DNA of 64,000 bases from Leucobacter sp. G161 (GCF_001482305.1 NZ_LOHP01000053.1:1-64000); one strand, 5' to 3'; positions 17,456 through 26,516 are shown, counted from the stretch's first letter. The notes: generated by a model not told the origin, from the letters alone. Program-made: numbers and translations.

Positions 17456-18469
17456 ATGGTCAACTATCGCTATCTCGGAAACAGTGGTCTGAAGGTCTCG
17501 GAGATCACCTACGGCAACTGGGTGACGCACGCCTCGCAGGTGGGCGACGAGGCCGCGGTGAAGACGGTGCATGCAGCGCTTGATGCTGGCATCACCTCGT
17601 TCGACACCGCGGACTCGTACGCCAACCAGGCGGCTGAGGTCGTGCTCGGGAACGCCCTCGCCGGGCAGCGCCGCGAGGGGCTCGAAATCTTCACGAAGTG
17701 CTATTTCCCGGTTGCAGCGAAGGGCCCGAACGACACTGGGCTCAGCCGGAAACACATCTTCGAGTCGATTCACGGCTCGTTGCGCCGCCTCGGCACCGAC
17801 TACGTCGACCTCTACCAGGCCCACCGTTTCGACTACGAGACCCCACTCGAAGAGACGTTCCAGGCGTTCGCAGACGTAGTTCGGCAGGGCAAAGCGCTGT
17901 ACATCGGCGTCTCTGAGTGGACCGCCGAGCAGCTGCAGGAAGGGCACGAGCTCGCCCGTCAACTCGGCGTCCAGCTCGTATCGAACCAGCCCCAGTATTC
18001 GATGCTGTGGCGAGTGATCGAAGAGAAAGTGGTCCCGACGTCTGCGGATCTCGGGATCTCGCAGATCGTGTGGTCGCCGATGGCGCAGGGCGTGCTCACC
18101 GGCAAGTACCTGCCGGGGCAGCCGCGACCGGAGGGGTCGCGCGCCACAGACCCGCACAGCGGCTCGCGCTTCATCGAATCGTTCATGCGCGACGATCTGC
18201 TCACCGCGGTGCAACGGCTGCGACCCATTGCGGACGAGGCTGGAATCACCATGGCGCAGCTCGCGATCGCATGGGTGCTGCAGAACCCGAATGTGTCCGC
18301 AGCACTCGTCGGTGCCTCCCGGCCTGAGCAGCTCGCCGACACCGTGAAGGCGTCCGGAATGACGCTCGATGCTGACATGCTCGCCGCGATTGATACAGCG
18401 CTCGGTGACGTCGTGAACCGAGACCCCGAGGACACCTACAACATCGCCCCGCGCACGCGCCTGAGCTAG
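17456..18469 (+). CDS. Aldo/keto reductase
   Basis: 337 residues, an (alpha/beta)8 NADPH-dependent reductase. The catalytic tetrad residues appear in FDTADSYAN (Asp, Tyr), IFTKCYF (Lys) and DLYQAHRFD (His). The C-terminal cofactor segment is SAALVGASRPEQL. Length and the SGLKVSEITYGNW opening resemble the YghZ/Kv-beta-like group of bacterial reductases acting on aldehydes or methylglyoxal. It follows the SDR gene by 37 bp on the same strand. The physiological substrate is unknown. Confidence 0.9.
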   Translation: MVNYRYLGNSGLKVSEITYGNWVTHASQVGDEAAVKTVHAALDAGITSFDTADSYANQAAEVVLGNALAGQRREGLEIFTKCYFPVAAKGPNDTGLSRKHIFESIHGSLRRLGTDYVDLYQAHRFDYETPLEETFQAFADVVRQGKALYIGVSEWTAEQLQEGHELARQLGVQLVSNQPQYSMLWRVIEEKVVPTSADLGISQIVWSPMAQGVLTGKYLPGQPRPEGSRATDPHSGSRFIESFMRDDLLTAVQRLRPIADEAGITMAQLAIAWVLQNPNVSAALVGASRPEQLADTVKASGMTLDADMLAAIDTALGDVVNRDPEDTYNIAPRTRLS

Positions 18470-18911
18470 CTGGGCCCCAGGCTCTCACTGTGCCGGCTGC
18501 CCGCGCGGGCTGGCAGCTGCCCCTGTCCATGCATCGGCTTGCCCCGCCTGGCGGGCGCTGGCTCCCGGGACTCCCGCGCGGTTCGCGTCGCTGACTCACG
18601 GCAAGGCTGCGGAGCAGCAGCCCGAGGCCCCATCAGTTTGTGCCACTATTGCGCGCGAACAGCGCCTCTCCTTCCCCAGTTATTGATTCTGAGCCTTCTA
18701 CACCCGGCAAAAGGCTCAGACTCAACAACTCGGGGACGAACGGGGTGGAGGACGTGCTGGCACCGGGGCCGTGCAGCGCGGTGCCGTCAGCCGTGCCGCG
18801 CAAGCGAGCCGCTGCGCCGCCACTCAGGCCGTCTGCCCCTCCCCAACCATCTACACCGCCCCGTTTTTTCCCTCCCGGCCCTTTCCAAGGCCGAATAAGC
18901 CTCGCAGAGGA
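18470..18911. other. 442 bp intergenic region between convergent genes
   Basis: No convincing gene was seen; short open frames here have atypical composition and no ribosome-binding site. The stretch is mixed GC-rich and pyrimidine-rich (ccccgttttttccctccc near the right end) and holds two inverted repeats listed separately. It separates the aldo/keto reductase end from the second siderophore operon end, so terminator function is the expected role. Confidence 0.6.
18688..18720. terminator. Inverted repeat, terminator-like
   Basis: A perfect 10 bp stem (TCTGAGCCTT and AAGGCTCAGA) encloses a 13-base loop, about 220 bp after the aldo/keto reductase stop. There is no T-run. It may end either convergent transcript. 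Confidence 0.4.
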
Positions 18912-18919
18912 TTATTCGG
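18891..18919 (-). terminator. Hairpin overlapping the ATPase stop codon
   Basis: CCGAATAA and TTATTCGG form an 8 bp outer stem, then a single G/A mismatch and CCTC/GAGG with a GCA loop. The TAA stop of the minus-strand ATPase gene lies within the right arm. Probable operon-end hairpin. Confidence 0.5.
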
Positions 18920-19781
18920 GTCGGGAGAGCGGGGCCCGGGGCTGGGAAGCGCCCGTCGACGTGCCGAGCGGCACGACCAACGGACTGCCCGTCACCGGAT
19001 CGGCGATCACGACGCACTCAAGATCGAAGACCTCGCGCACGAGCGCAGGGGTGATGATGTCGCGCGGCGGCCCCTCGGCGACAACTCGCCCGTCCTTCAT
19101 CGCGATGATGTGCGTCGCGTAACGCGCGGCGTGGTTCAGGTCGTGGAGCACGGCGACGAGCGTCCTGCCACTCGCGTGCAGTGACCGAAACAGCTCGAGC
19201 AGGCCAATCTGATGCGCAATGTCGAGGAACGTTGTCGGCTCGTCGAGCAGCAGCAGCGGCGTCTCCTGCGCGAGCGCCATCGCGACCCACACCCGCTGCC
19301 GCTGGCCTCCTGAGAGTTCGTCCACGAGCCTGGTTGAGAGCTCGGTCGTGTTCGTGGCATCGAGCGCGTCCGCGACCGCGCGGGCGTCTCCGTGTGACCA
19401 CTGTCGGACGATGCCCTGGTGTGGGTAGCGGCCTCGCGACACCAGGTCGGCGACGACGATACCGTCGGGCGCGAGTGAGGTCTGCGGGAGCAACCCGACC
19501 TCGCGAGCGAACGCCTTCGCTTTGCGCTCGTGAATCGACTTTCCGTCGAGCACAACCGTGCCGGCGGCCGGCTTCAGGAGACGCGCGAGGGCGCGCAGCA
19601 GCGTCGACTTTCCGCAGGCGTTCGGCCCGACAATGACCGTGAATGAATCGTCTGGGATGCGCACATCAAGATGCTCGGAGATCACCCGCTCGTCATAGCC
19701 GAGCGTGACATTCTGCGCGCGCAAACGGGTGTCGGGAGAGAGGAACTGAGCGGCCATGCGTTGTCTTTCTTGTGGAGTCAT
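18912..19781 (-). CDS. Second siderophore ABC importer, ATPase subunit
   Basis: 289 residues. Walker A is GPNACGKST, the signature LSGGQRQRVWVAMAL, Walker B LLLLDEPTTFLD and the switch VLHDLNH. Highly similar in pattern to the ATPase of the first siderophore operon. The ATG overlaps the permease stop by one base (TAATG); a later ATG (19757, MAAQFLS) is possible because neither has a strong ribosome-binding site. It is the last gene of a five-gene operon and ends in a hairpin. Confidence 0.92.
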   Translation of the reverse strand: MTPQERQRMAAQFLSPDTRLRAQNVTLGYDERVISEHLDVRIPDDSFTVIVGPNACGKSTLLRALARLLKPAAGTVVLDGKSIHERKAKAFAREVGLLPQTSLAPDGIVVADLVSRGRYPHQGIVRQWSHGDARAVADALDATNTTELSTRLVDELSGGQRQRVWVAMALAQETPLLLLDEPTTFLDIAHQIGLLELFRSLHASGRTLVAVLHDLNHAARYATHIIAMKDGRVVAEGPPRDIITPALVREVFDLECVVIADPVTGSPLVVPLGTSTGASQPRAPLSRPE

Positions 19782-20836
19782 TATCGGCGCCTGGTTTCGC
19801 GGACGAGCAGCCATACGAAGTAGAGGCCGCCAACGGACACGGTGATGATGCCGACCGGGAGCTGCATCGGCGCGAACAGTCGCTGCCCGATGAAATCGCT
19901 CACCACGAGGAGTAGCGCGCCCGTCGCACCCGCCGCGATGATGCCGACGCCCGCCGCGCGCGTGAGCCGGCGTGCGATCTGCGGTGCGACGAGTGCAATG
20001 AACGCGATGGGGCCTGCAGACGCAGTGACGAGGGCAACCAGTGCGACCCCCAACACGATTGCTGCGAGACGGACCGCGTTCGGACGCGAACCGAGGGAAC
20101 CGGCCGCGTCATCGCCGAGCTCAAGCACACGCAGCGCGGGGGAGAGGAGCAACGTCGGCACGAGCAAGACCGCGAATACGATGAGTGCCGGGCCGAGTGT
20201 CGCGACCGTCAGGCCGTTCAACGAACCGCTGCCCCACACCGCAGCAGTGAGTTGCTCGCTCTCCGTCGATTTCAGCATCAGGAACGTGTTGAACGCAGCG
20301 AGCATCGCCGAGACGCCGATACCGACGATGATGAGTCGGAAGCCCTGCACCCCGCGACGGTATGCAAGCGCGAAGACGATGAATGCGGTGATGATACCGC
20401 CGCCGAGCGCGCCAGCGGCAACCGCGAAGTATCCGCCACCCGTGACGAGCATGACGATGAGCGCGCCCGTGTACGAACCCGAGGCGAAGCCGATGATGTC
20501 GGGGGAACCGAGCGGGTTGCGTGTGAGTGACTGGAAGACGGCACCGCTCATGCCGAGTGCGGCGCCGAACAGCGCAGCGAGGAGTGCGCGTGGCAGTCGC
20601 CACTCACGCACGACGAGCACGGTTCCCTCGTCCGCGGTTCCGGCAAGCCCTGCGAGGACGTCGCGCAGAGACAGCGTATACGTGCCCGTTGCGATCGACA
20701 GCAGTATCGCAGCGATCGTGAGTGCGCTGAGGATCGCGACGACGAGCACGGAGCGACGGGACACGTGCCAGGAGAGCCGCGGCCGTTGCGAAGACAGCGT
20801 CGGATAACCGAAGTCGACGGAGGGAGTGGCGGTCAC
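19781..20836 (-). CDS. Second siderophore ABC importer, permease 2 (FecCD family)
   Basis: 351 residues, about ten membrane segments. Motifs: EWRLPRALLAALFGAALGMS, GAVFQSLTRNPLGSPDIIG and GPIAFIALVAPQIAR. The GTG start overlaps the preceding permease stop (GTGA). It is close in sequence pattern to permease 2 of the first operon, so the two importers are likely ancient duplicates with different siderophore-binding proteins. Confidence 0.92.
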   Translation of the reverse strand: MTATPSVDFGYPTLSSQRPRLSWHVSRRSVLVVAILSALTIAAILLSIATGTYTLSLRDVLAGLAGTADEGTVLVVREWRLPRALLAALFGAALGMSGAVFQSLTRNPLGSPDIIGFASGSYTGALIVMLVTGGGYFAVAAGALGGGIITAFIVFALAYRRGVQGFRLIIVGIGVSAMLAAFNTFLMLKSTESEQLTAAVWGSGSLNGLTVATLGPALIVFAVLLVPTLLLSPALRVLELGDDAAGSLGSRPNAVRLAAIVLGVALVALVTASAGPIAFIALVAPQIARRLTRAAGVGIIAAGATGALLLVVSDFIGQRLFAPMQLPVGIITVSVGGLYFVWLLVRETRRR

Positions 20837-21861
20837 AGTGCGCTCACATTTCTGCGCCGTGCGAGCGCGATGAGGACAGGGGCGCCGATGAAGGCCGTCA
20901 CGATGCCAACCTCAAGTTCCTTCGGCGCGAGCACCACCCGCCCCACGACGTCAGATGCCAGCAACAGGAGGGCAGCACCAACTGCCGAAAACGGGATGAT
21001 CCACCGCTGATCCGGCCCGGTGAACCAGCGGACAACGTGGGGCACCATGAGCCCGACGAAGCCGATGGGCCCCGCTGCCGCTGCCGCTGCGCCCGCGAGC
21101 AGCGTCACCGCTACGATCACGAGCACCCGCGTGCGAACCACGCCGGCGCCGAGCGACTTGGCGACGTCGTCACCGAGCGCGATCGCGTTGAGCGGGCGGC
21201 CCGCGATGAGCGCGAGGGCGAGACCGAGAGCGATCGGGATCCAAATCTGCTCAAGCGTGCCCCAACCGCGGCCAGCGAGCGAGCCCGCGCTCCACCGCAG
21301 GAGGTCGTCAAACGCGTTGGGGTTGAGCATGGTGATCGCCGACGAGAAGCCACCGAGGAGCGCCCCGAGCGCGACGCCCACGAGCGTGAGCCGCACTGGT
21401 GTCGCGCCGAGTGACCCAATCGAGCCGAGCGCGTAGACGAGAACCGTCACGACGATCGCGCCGGCGAAGCTCAGCCAGAGGTACTGCGAGAGGCTCGTCA
21501 CCCCGAAGAACGCGATACCGACGACGACCGCGAAGCTGCTGCCCGCGCCGACACCGAGAATGCCGGTGTCGGCGAGCGGATTGCGCGTCAGCGCCTGGAT
21601 GAGCGCACCGGCAACACCGAGCGCCGCGCCAAGCAGCATCGCGAGAACCGCGCGCGGGGCACGCAGCTCGGTCACGATGTACGCCTCCTCGCTCCCATCC
21701 GGGTGCCACAGTACGCGCCACAGCACGTCGAGCTCGATCGTCCGCACCCCAACCCAGAGGCTCAGCAGCAGCGTCGCAGCTACGAGAACGAGTGCGATAC
21801 CGAGGAACAGCACCCGCCTGGCTGCCAGGGTGGTGGGGCGCGTCTGGCCCGGTGCGGTCAC
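20833..21861 (-). CDS. Second siderophore ABC importer, permease 1 (FecCD family)
   Basis: 342 residues, about ten membrane segments. Motifs: TELRAPRAVLAMLLGAALGV, GALIQALTRNPLADTGILG and GPIGFVGLMVPHVVR. The GTG start overlaps the siderophore-interacting protein stop (GTGA), and the stop overlaps permease 2. It would form a heterodimeric channel with its neighbour. Confidence 0.92.
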   Translation of the reverse strand: MTAPGQTRPTTLAARRVLFLGIALVLVAATLLLSLWVGVRTIELDVLWRVLWHPDGSEEAYIVTELRAPRAVLAMLLGAALGVAGALIQALTRNPLADTGILGVGAGSSFAVVVGIAFFGVTSLSQYLWLSFAGAIVVTVLVYALGSIGSLGATPVRLTLVGVALGALLGGFSSAITMLNPNAFDDLLRWSAGSLAGRGWGTLEQIWIPIALGLALALIAGRPLNAIALGDDVAKSLGAGVVRTRVLVIVAVTLLAGAAAAAAGPIGFVGLMVPHVVRWFTGPDQRWIIPFSAVGAALLLLASDVVGRVVLAPKELEVGIVTAFIGAPVLIALARRRNVSAL

Positions 21862-22733
21862 AGCCCGAGCTCTGCAAGTCGCGACTCGTAGCGGTCGCGG
21901 TTCTGCTCGTGATCGTCGCTCGACTCCCAGATCGCGGCGAGCGCAGTGAGCGTATCCGTGCCGAGCGCCTCATAGTGTTCGAGCCACTCTTCCTGCCGGT
22001 CGCGCCAGTACCCGATCACGTCGTAGCGGTCGGGGGTGAGCCCGCGTTCGTGGCGAAGGTACCGTCGCGCATCGCGCAGGGCCCCAGCCTCACCGGCAAC
22101 CCAGACGTAGCATTCCGCGGAGATCGGCATCGCCCGCAGCGCTTCGGTAATTGCGCTCGGACCCACGCCGTTGCCGCGGCCCACGATCCACTCCACCTGC
22201 ATGCGCTCGCCGCCGATGTCGAGCCGGTGAGAGGCTTCGGCAACCTCGATCGCTGCCACGGCCTGGACGCCATCCGGGAGCTGCTCGGCCAGCCGCGCGA
22301 GCGCCGGAATACCAGTCGCGTCTGTGACGAAGAGCTGTGTCTGTGCGCCGGTTGGCGGCTGGTACAGCCCGCGGGGCGCGTTGAAGGCGACACGGTCGCC
22401 CGGAGCTGCCGCGCTCGCCCAAGCCCCTGCCTTGCCGTGTCCGTGCACCACGAAGTCGAGGGTGACCTCGCCGGCTGCGCGGTCGTGGTGGCGGATCGTG
22501 TACGGCTCGATGTGCGAGTCGTCGCCCTCCGGTTCGTGCCACACCCCAGCCTCGTCGAGTGTCGGCAGTCTGAGGTGGCCGGAAGCGTCAGGGAACCGTA
22601 CTCGAACGAATTCGTCGCCAATGCCGGTCGTCGTGAACGCGGCAAGATCGGCGCCGCCGAAGGTGACGCGCACCATACCCGGCGTCAGCCGGGTGGTGCG
22701 CGTCACCTCCGCGACAAAGAGTTCCTGGGTCAC
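21858..22733 (-). CDS. Siderophore-interacting protein (FAD ferric-siderophore reductase)
   Basis: 291 residues. The N-terminal FAD-binding beta-barrel carries EPYTIRHH (the flavin-binding RxYTxR-like motif, here with Pro before Tyr). The C-terminal half is an NAD(P)H-binding SIP domain (QLFVTDATGIPALARLAEQL). SIP/ViuB enzymes reduce ferric siderophores in the cytoplasm to release Fe(II). The GTG start overlaps the binding-protein stop, and its own stop overlaps permease 1, so reduction is produced together with import. The first operon has no such enzyme. Confidence 0.92.
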   Translation of the reverse strand: MTQELFVAEVTRTTRLTPGMVRVTFGGADLAAFTTTGIGDEFVRVRFPDASGHLRLPTLDEAGVWHEPEGDDSHIEPYTIRHHDRAAGEVTLDFVVHGHGKAGAWASAAAPGDRVAFNAPRGLYQPPTGAQTQLFVTDATGIPALARLAEQLPDGVQAVAAIEVAEASHRLDIGGERMQVEWIVGRGNGVGPSAITEALRAMPISAECYVWVAGEAGALRDARRYLRHERGLTPDRYDVIGYWRDRQEEWLEHYEALGTDTLTALAAIWESSDDHEQNRDRYESRLAELGL

Positions 22734-23743
22734 GACTGCGCGTCGAGCTTCGCCTGGACCTCACCGAGGCGCTCGTCAAGGTCGTCGAGGTTCTGCATCG
22801 CCCAGCCGAAAGAGCCGGTCGGGCCGAGGTTGATGTACTCGAACACCATGCCGTTCTTCACGGCGGGCAGGTTGTTCCAGAGGGTGTTCTTCTCGAGGGT
22901 CGCGAGCTGCTCGTCCGGGGTGTTCATGAGGGTGAACACGATGTCCGCGTTCGAGAGGCGGTTCAGTTCCTCGTACGAGAACCACTCGGGGAAGCCGTCG
23001 GGGTTCACCTCGTCATCCTGCTGCTCCCTGAAATTCGCGCCGAGGTCGCGGAGGATCGGGGTCATGAAGTGCTTGTCGGAGTAGGTGCCCCACTCGGTCT
23101 CCATCGGCGCAAAGAGGGTAATGATGTTGTCCGAGAGGAGATCCTGGTACTTGGCCTTGATCTCGTCGCGGCGCTCGTTGTACTTCTGCTCAAGCGGCTG
23201 CACGAGGTCTTCCTTGCCGAGAATCTTTGCAAGCTCGACGGAGCGCGTGCGCCAGGCTTCACCATCGCGGGCGTTGAACGTGACGATCGGTGCGATCTTT
23301 TCAATCTCCTCGCGCATGGGGTCATCGAGGGGCAAGAAATCCTGGGTAGCCACGACAAGGTCGGGCTTCGCCTGCACGATGGCTTCGAGGTTGAGCTCGT
23401 AGTACTCGCCGATTGACTGCGCGTCGGACTCGCGGATGGGCTCGCTGTAGCTCAGCGGAATTGCGAGGCCCTCGGTGTCGGTGAAGTAACTGTTCACGAC
23501 GCCGACGGGGGTGACGCCGACGTCGAGCAGGGCCGCGGGGGTGTAGAAATCGACGGATACGATCCGCTCGACTGTCTCGGGGAGTTCGACGGTGCCGAAC
23601 TCGTTCTCGTAGACGCGGGTCGCGTCGGTGTCCTCGGAGTTGCTCGCGGGCGCTGCGCAGGCGGTGAGAGCGAGCGCGGTGGCCGCGGCGGCGAGGGAGA
23701 GTGCGACCCTGCCGGGGGTGCGGGCAGACGACATGACAGACAT
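22730..23743 (-). CDS. Second siderophore-binding lipoprotein
   Basis: 337 residues. The signal peptide ends in lipobox LTAC (Cys29). The mature protein is an iron-complex binding protein: ELPETVERIVSVDFYTPAAL, QAKPDLVVATQDFLPLDD, and C-terminal GSFGWAMQNLDDLDERLG. The ATG was chosen for AGGAG 6 bases upstream; the frame is open for 36 codons further but crosses the promoter and iron box. It is the first gene of the operon and defines its siderophore specificity, which cannot be read from sequence. Confidence 0.9.
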   Translation of the reverse strand: MSVMSSARTPGRVALSLAAAATALALTACAAPASNSEDTDATRVYENEFGTVELPETVERIVSVDFYTPAALLDVGVTPVGVVNSYFTDTEGLAIPLSYSEPIRESDAQSIGEYYELNLEAIVQAKPDLVVATQDFLPLDDPMREEIEKIAPIVTFNARDGEAWRTRSVELAKILGKEDLVQPLEQKYNERRDEIKAKYQDLLSDNIITLFAPMETEWGTYSDKHFMTPILRDLGANFREQQDDEVNPDGFPEWFSYEELNRLSNADIVFTLMNTPDEQLATLEKNTLWNNLPAVKNGMVFEYINLGPTGSFGWAMQNLDDLDERLGEVQAKLDAQS

Positions 23744-23795
23744 GGGACTCCTGGTGAGTGATGGTGCTTCGGGGGCCGAGACGGCCTCATCCGAT

Positions 23796-23814
23796 GTTGG
23801 TAAGGGCAACCTAA
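23796..23814 (-). promoter_or_regulatory. DtxR/IdeR-like iron box of second operon
   Basis: Read on the minus strand the site is TTAGGTTGCCCTTACCAAC, matching the DtxR/IdeR consensus at about 15 of 19 positions by eye. It shares TTAGGTTGCCCT exactly with the box upstream of the first siderophore operon. It lies 53 bp upstream of the binding-protein start, a repressor-type position. Confidence 0.65.
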
Positions 23815-23872
23815 CTAACGGTAGTGATCGGCCGTCCCGGTTTGGTGACAACTTGTGCCGGTTTTGGTACTT

Positions 23873-24658
23873 TTAGGCCGCGGCTGAGTGGGAGTCGGCC
23901 CGCGTGTACTCCGTAGGTGTCTGGCCAGTGAGTGCGCGAAAGTGCTCGATAAAGGTCGACGGGTTGCGATAGCCGAGCCGTCGGGAAATGGACACGACAG
24001 CTGCTCCGTTCGCGAGCTCGCGGATTGCGAGCTGGAGTCGCGCATGGATCCGCCACTGAGTGAACGTCACGCCGGTCTCCGCCTCGAATTGCCGCGCGAG
24101 GGTGCGCTGGTGCATGCCGTGGAGCTGCGCCCAGTCAGCGGTCGTGCGCTTGTCGGCGGGGTTCGTGAGCACCGCCTCGGCGATGGCGCGGAGGTGTGGG
24201 CTCGCTGGCATGCTGAGCTCGAACGAGGTGTGTGGGGCTGGCGCGAGCAGGTCGAGGATGACGTGCTGGAGACGCAGGCGTGCCGCCTCCCCAATCGCCG
24301 CCTGATGGTTGTGCAGAAGCAGCGCGCGGAGCGCGTCGCTCAGGGCCACTCCCGTGACCGCATCGGGCATTGCGTCGGCGACACCCGCGTCGTGGCTGAG
24401 GTACGTCGCGCGCACCTGTGCCGCGCCCACTGTGGCTGCGCGATGGGGCACGTTCGCGGGGATCCACACCCCCAGGGCTGGCGGAATTGCCCACACCCGA
24501 CCGCCTGCCTCGAGCGTGACAATTCCGCCCTCTGACCAGAGCAGCTCGTGCTGTGCGTGTGCGTGTTCGTGCCAGTCGGTTGATGCACTCACGTCGTAGT
24601 CAAGCGTGGTGAGGAGGAATCCGAGGGGAACTCGGGGGATCTCCATCGTTTCGGTCAT
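23873..24658 (-). CDS. AraC-family transcriptional regulator
   Basis: 261 residues. The N-terminal half is a cupin-like sensor with a histidine-rich strand (DWHEHAHAQHELLWSEGG). The C-terminal 100 residues carry two helix-turn-helix motifs (TTADWAQLHGMHQRTLARQF and ISRRLGYRNPSTFIEHF), ending in the AraC signature RALTGQTPTEY. It lies upstream of the second siderophore operon on the same strand, separated by the iron box. Siderophore-responsive AraC activators of uptake operons are known in other bacteria; this role here is inference. Confidence 0.9.
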   Translation of the reverse strand: MTETMEIPRVPLGFLLTTLDYDVSASTDWHEHAHAQHELLWSEGGIVTLEAGGRVWAIPPALGVWIPANVPHRAATVGAAQVRATYLSHDAGVADAMPDAVTGVALSDALRALLLHNHQAAIGEAARLRLQHVILDLLAPAPHTSFELSMPASPHLRAIAEAVLTNPADKRTTADWAQLHGMHQRTLARQFEAETGVTFTQWRIHARLQLAIRELANGAAVVSISRRLGYRNPSTFIEHFRALTGQTPTEYTRADSHSAAA

Positions 24659-24731
24659 GAGTGGTGGGGCCTTTGTATGTGCGTGCGGCGGCGTGCGGGG
24701 AGGCCCGCCAGAAGATCACATCAGATGTGAC

Positions 24732-24750
24732 TGAGGTTTACCTAAGAATG
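24732..24750 (+). promoter_or_regulatory. Third DtxR-like box, weaker
   Basis: TGAGGTTTACCTAAGAATG contains the same AGGTT-NN-CCTAA core as the two boxes at the siderophore operons but has weaker outer bases. It lies between the divergent AraC and tandem-ATPase genes, about 110 bp before the latter's start. Confidence 0.4.
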
Positions 24751-24857
24751 ATGCTACGATCTCGCCTATACCAATCATCAGATGAATCGAGCTGGCGTGC
24801 AACTCCAGCGTGCGATCGGCGAGCATGGGCGCAGCGGCTGCGCCGGCGGGGAGAGCC

Positions 24858-26429
24858 ATGTTTACGTGTGAACGACTCACGGTCGAGACTGACAGCGGTG
24901 CGCGTCGCCCGGTGCTGCAGCACCTGTCGGGGAGTGCCGAGTCCGGGCGGGTGCGAGCCATTGTTGGGGGACCGGGGTCGGGCAAGACCGTGCTCGGCGA
25001 CGTGCTCAGAGGGGTGCTTGCCCCCGGGTTGCGCCACACTGCCGGCCGCGTGCGGATCGGTGAGGTTGACCCGCTCGCTCCGACCTCAGGGGGCGCAGTA
25101 GCAGCGGCCGCCGTGGCATGGTGCGGTGAGTCGACCGAAGCTGATCTGCTCGCTGCCCGAACCGTCGGCGAGGCTCTGCGAACCGCGCTCATTGGCCGAT
25201 TTCCCGGTGCGGTGAGCGACGAACTCACGCTCGTCGCCGCGCTCGCGCGGGTCGGTATCAACGACGCGCGCATCCTTGACCGCGACCCGGCCACCCTGCT
25301 TCCTGCGTTGCGCCGCCGCCTCGCAATGGCGCAAGCGCTTGCGCGGCCCGCAGCCGTGCAGCCCGCTCGGCTGGTGGTCCTCGACGAGCCGCTGGGTGGT
25401 CTCGATGCTGCTGGCACGGCGGAGGTGCTCGAAGCGCTCGCCGGTATGCGCCGAACGACCCGCGCTACTGTCGTGGTGCTGACCCGTGATCTGGCACTGG
25501 CGCAGCGCTTCGCTGACGAGATTTCGGTGCTCGAGAGCGGCCAAATCGTCGAGACCTTCTATCCGGAGCGGACGATGACTGCGCCGCTCGGCATCGGCGG
25601 ATCGTCGGAGCGGCCTGCTTCTCGGTATGCCGCCGGTCGCCGCCAGCCGACCGTCTCGGCTGCCCAGCGTAGGGCGCTGCAGCGAGGGCACGACCGGCCG
25701 CACCTGGAGCTGCGCGAGTATTCGGTACTGCTCGCTGACGGAGCGCCGGCCGCATCGCCGTTGACGCTGAGCGTCGAAGCCGGAGAGGCGCTCGCGATCA
25801 CCGGGCCGCCAGGCAGCGGAAAAAGCATGCTTGCCCGAGCGTTGGTCGGCGGACTGCGACCCAGCTCAGCGTTGCGGATCAGTGGCGAGCTGCTGATCGC
25901 GGGGGAGGCGCAGGCGCCACGAGCGGCTATGCGCACGTCCGAGCAGCGGCGCGCGATCCAGCTTGTCACCTACGATCCGCACCGCTCAGCCGTCGAAACG
26001 CACACCGTGCGCACGCAGCTCAGGCGGGCGGTGCGCCGGTCGCGTCCGGCCGCCGCGCCCACGGCTGTCGGCGCGCGCGTCGCCGCACTGCTGCGGCTGG
26101 TCGGACTCAGCGCCGACATCCAGCTGCAGCGTGTCTGTGATCTCGCACCAGGCCCCGCTCACCGGCTCGCCCTAGCGCGGGCGCTCGCGCACGATCCGCG
26201 GGTGCTGATCTGGGATGCGCACGACCAGCACGGGGATACGGCGGCGTTCATCGAGCTGTGTGGTCGTATCCGCGCCACGAGCGGGGCGGCCCTGCTCGTC
26301 CTGACGCGCGATGCAGCAGTGGCACGAGCGGTCTCGAATCGTGAGCTCCGTCTCGATCGAGTGCACCCGCCGCAGCTGCTCGATAGTGAGTCGGAACAGC
26401 ACGCAGTGGGCGTGAAGCGCGCCGCATGA
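24858..26429 (+). CDS. Orphan protein with two degenerate ABC ATPase domains
   Basis: 523 residues, two nucleotide-binding domains in tandem and no membrane segment. Domain 1 has Walker A GGPGSGKT (37-44) and a good Walker B (LVVLDEPLGGLD), but the LSGGQ signature is replaced by LLPALRRRLAMAQAL. Domain 2 has Walker A GPPGSGKS (about 316-323), signature-like LAPGPAHRLALARAL and Walker B VLIWDAHD, which lacks the catalytic Glu. Tandem ATPases usually serve peptide/nickel (Opp/Dpp) or energy-coupling factor importers, but no permease or binding protein is adjacent. Start chosen for GGGGAG just upstream. An iron-linked role is suggested only by the nearby DtxR-like box and operon; the true partner is unknown. 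Confidence 0.75.
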   Translation: MFTCERLTVETDSGARRPVLQHLSGSAESGRVRAIVGGPGSGKTVLGDVLRGVLAPGLRHTAGRVRIGEVDPLAPTSGGAVAAAAVAWCGESTEADLLAARTVGEALRTALIGRFPGAVSDELTLVAALARVGINDARILDRDPATLLPALRRRLAMAQALARPAAVQPARLVVLDEPLGGLDAAGTAEVLEALAGMRRTTRATVVVLTRDLALAQRFADEISVLESGQIVETFYPERTMTAPLGIGGSSERPASRYAAGRRQPTVSAAQRRALQRGHDRPHLELREYSVLLADGAPAASPLTLSVEAGEALAITGPPGSGKSMLARALVGGLRPSSALRISGELLIAGEAQAPRAAMRTSEQRRAIQLVTYDPHRSAVETHTVRTQLRRAVRRSRPAAAPTAVGARVAALLRLVGLSADIQLQRVCDLAPGPAHRLALARALAHDPRVLIWDAHDQHGDTAAFIELCGRIRATSGAALLVLTRDAAVARAVSNRELRLDRVHPPQLLDSESEQHAVGVKRAA

Positions 26430-26516
26430 GGCGAGTTGTCTGCTGCCCTCTAGGCTGCGTATGTTTCGATTTGAGCACATATCACGAATCGCTCCGGCGA
26501 GTCTTTGAATAATTCC

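Noticed and set aside
18539-18898. Possible small gene in the 442 bp gap
   Set aside because: Low-complexity basic/serine-rich peptide, no ribosome-binding site, and it crosses inverted repeats.
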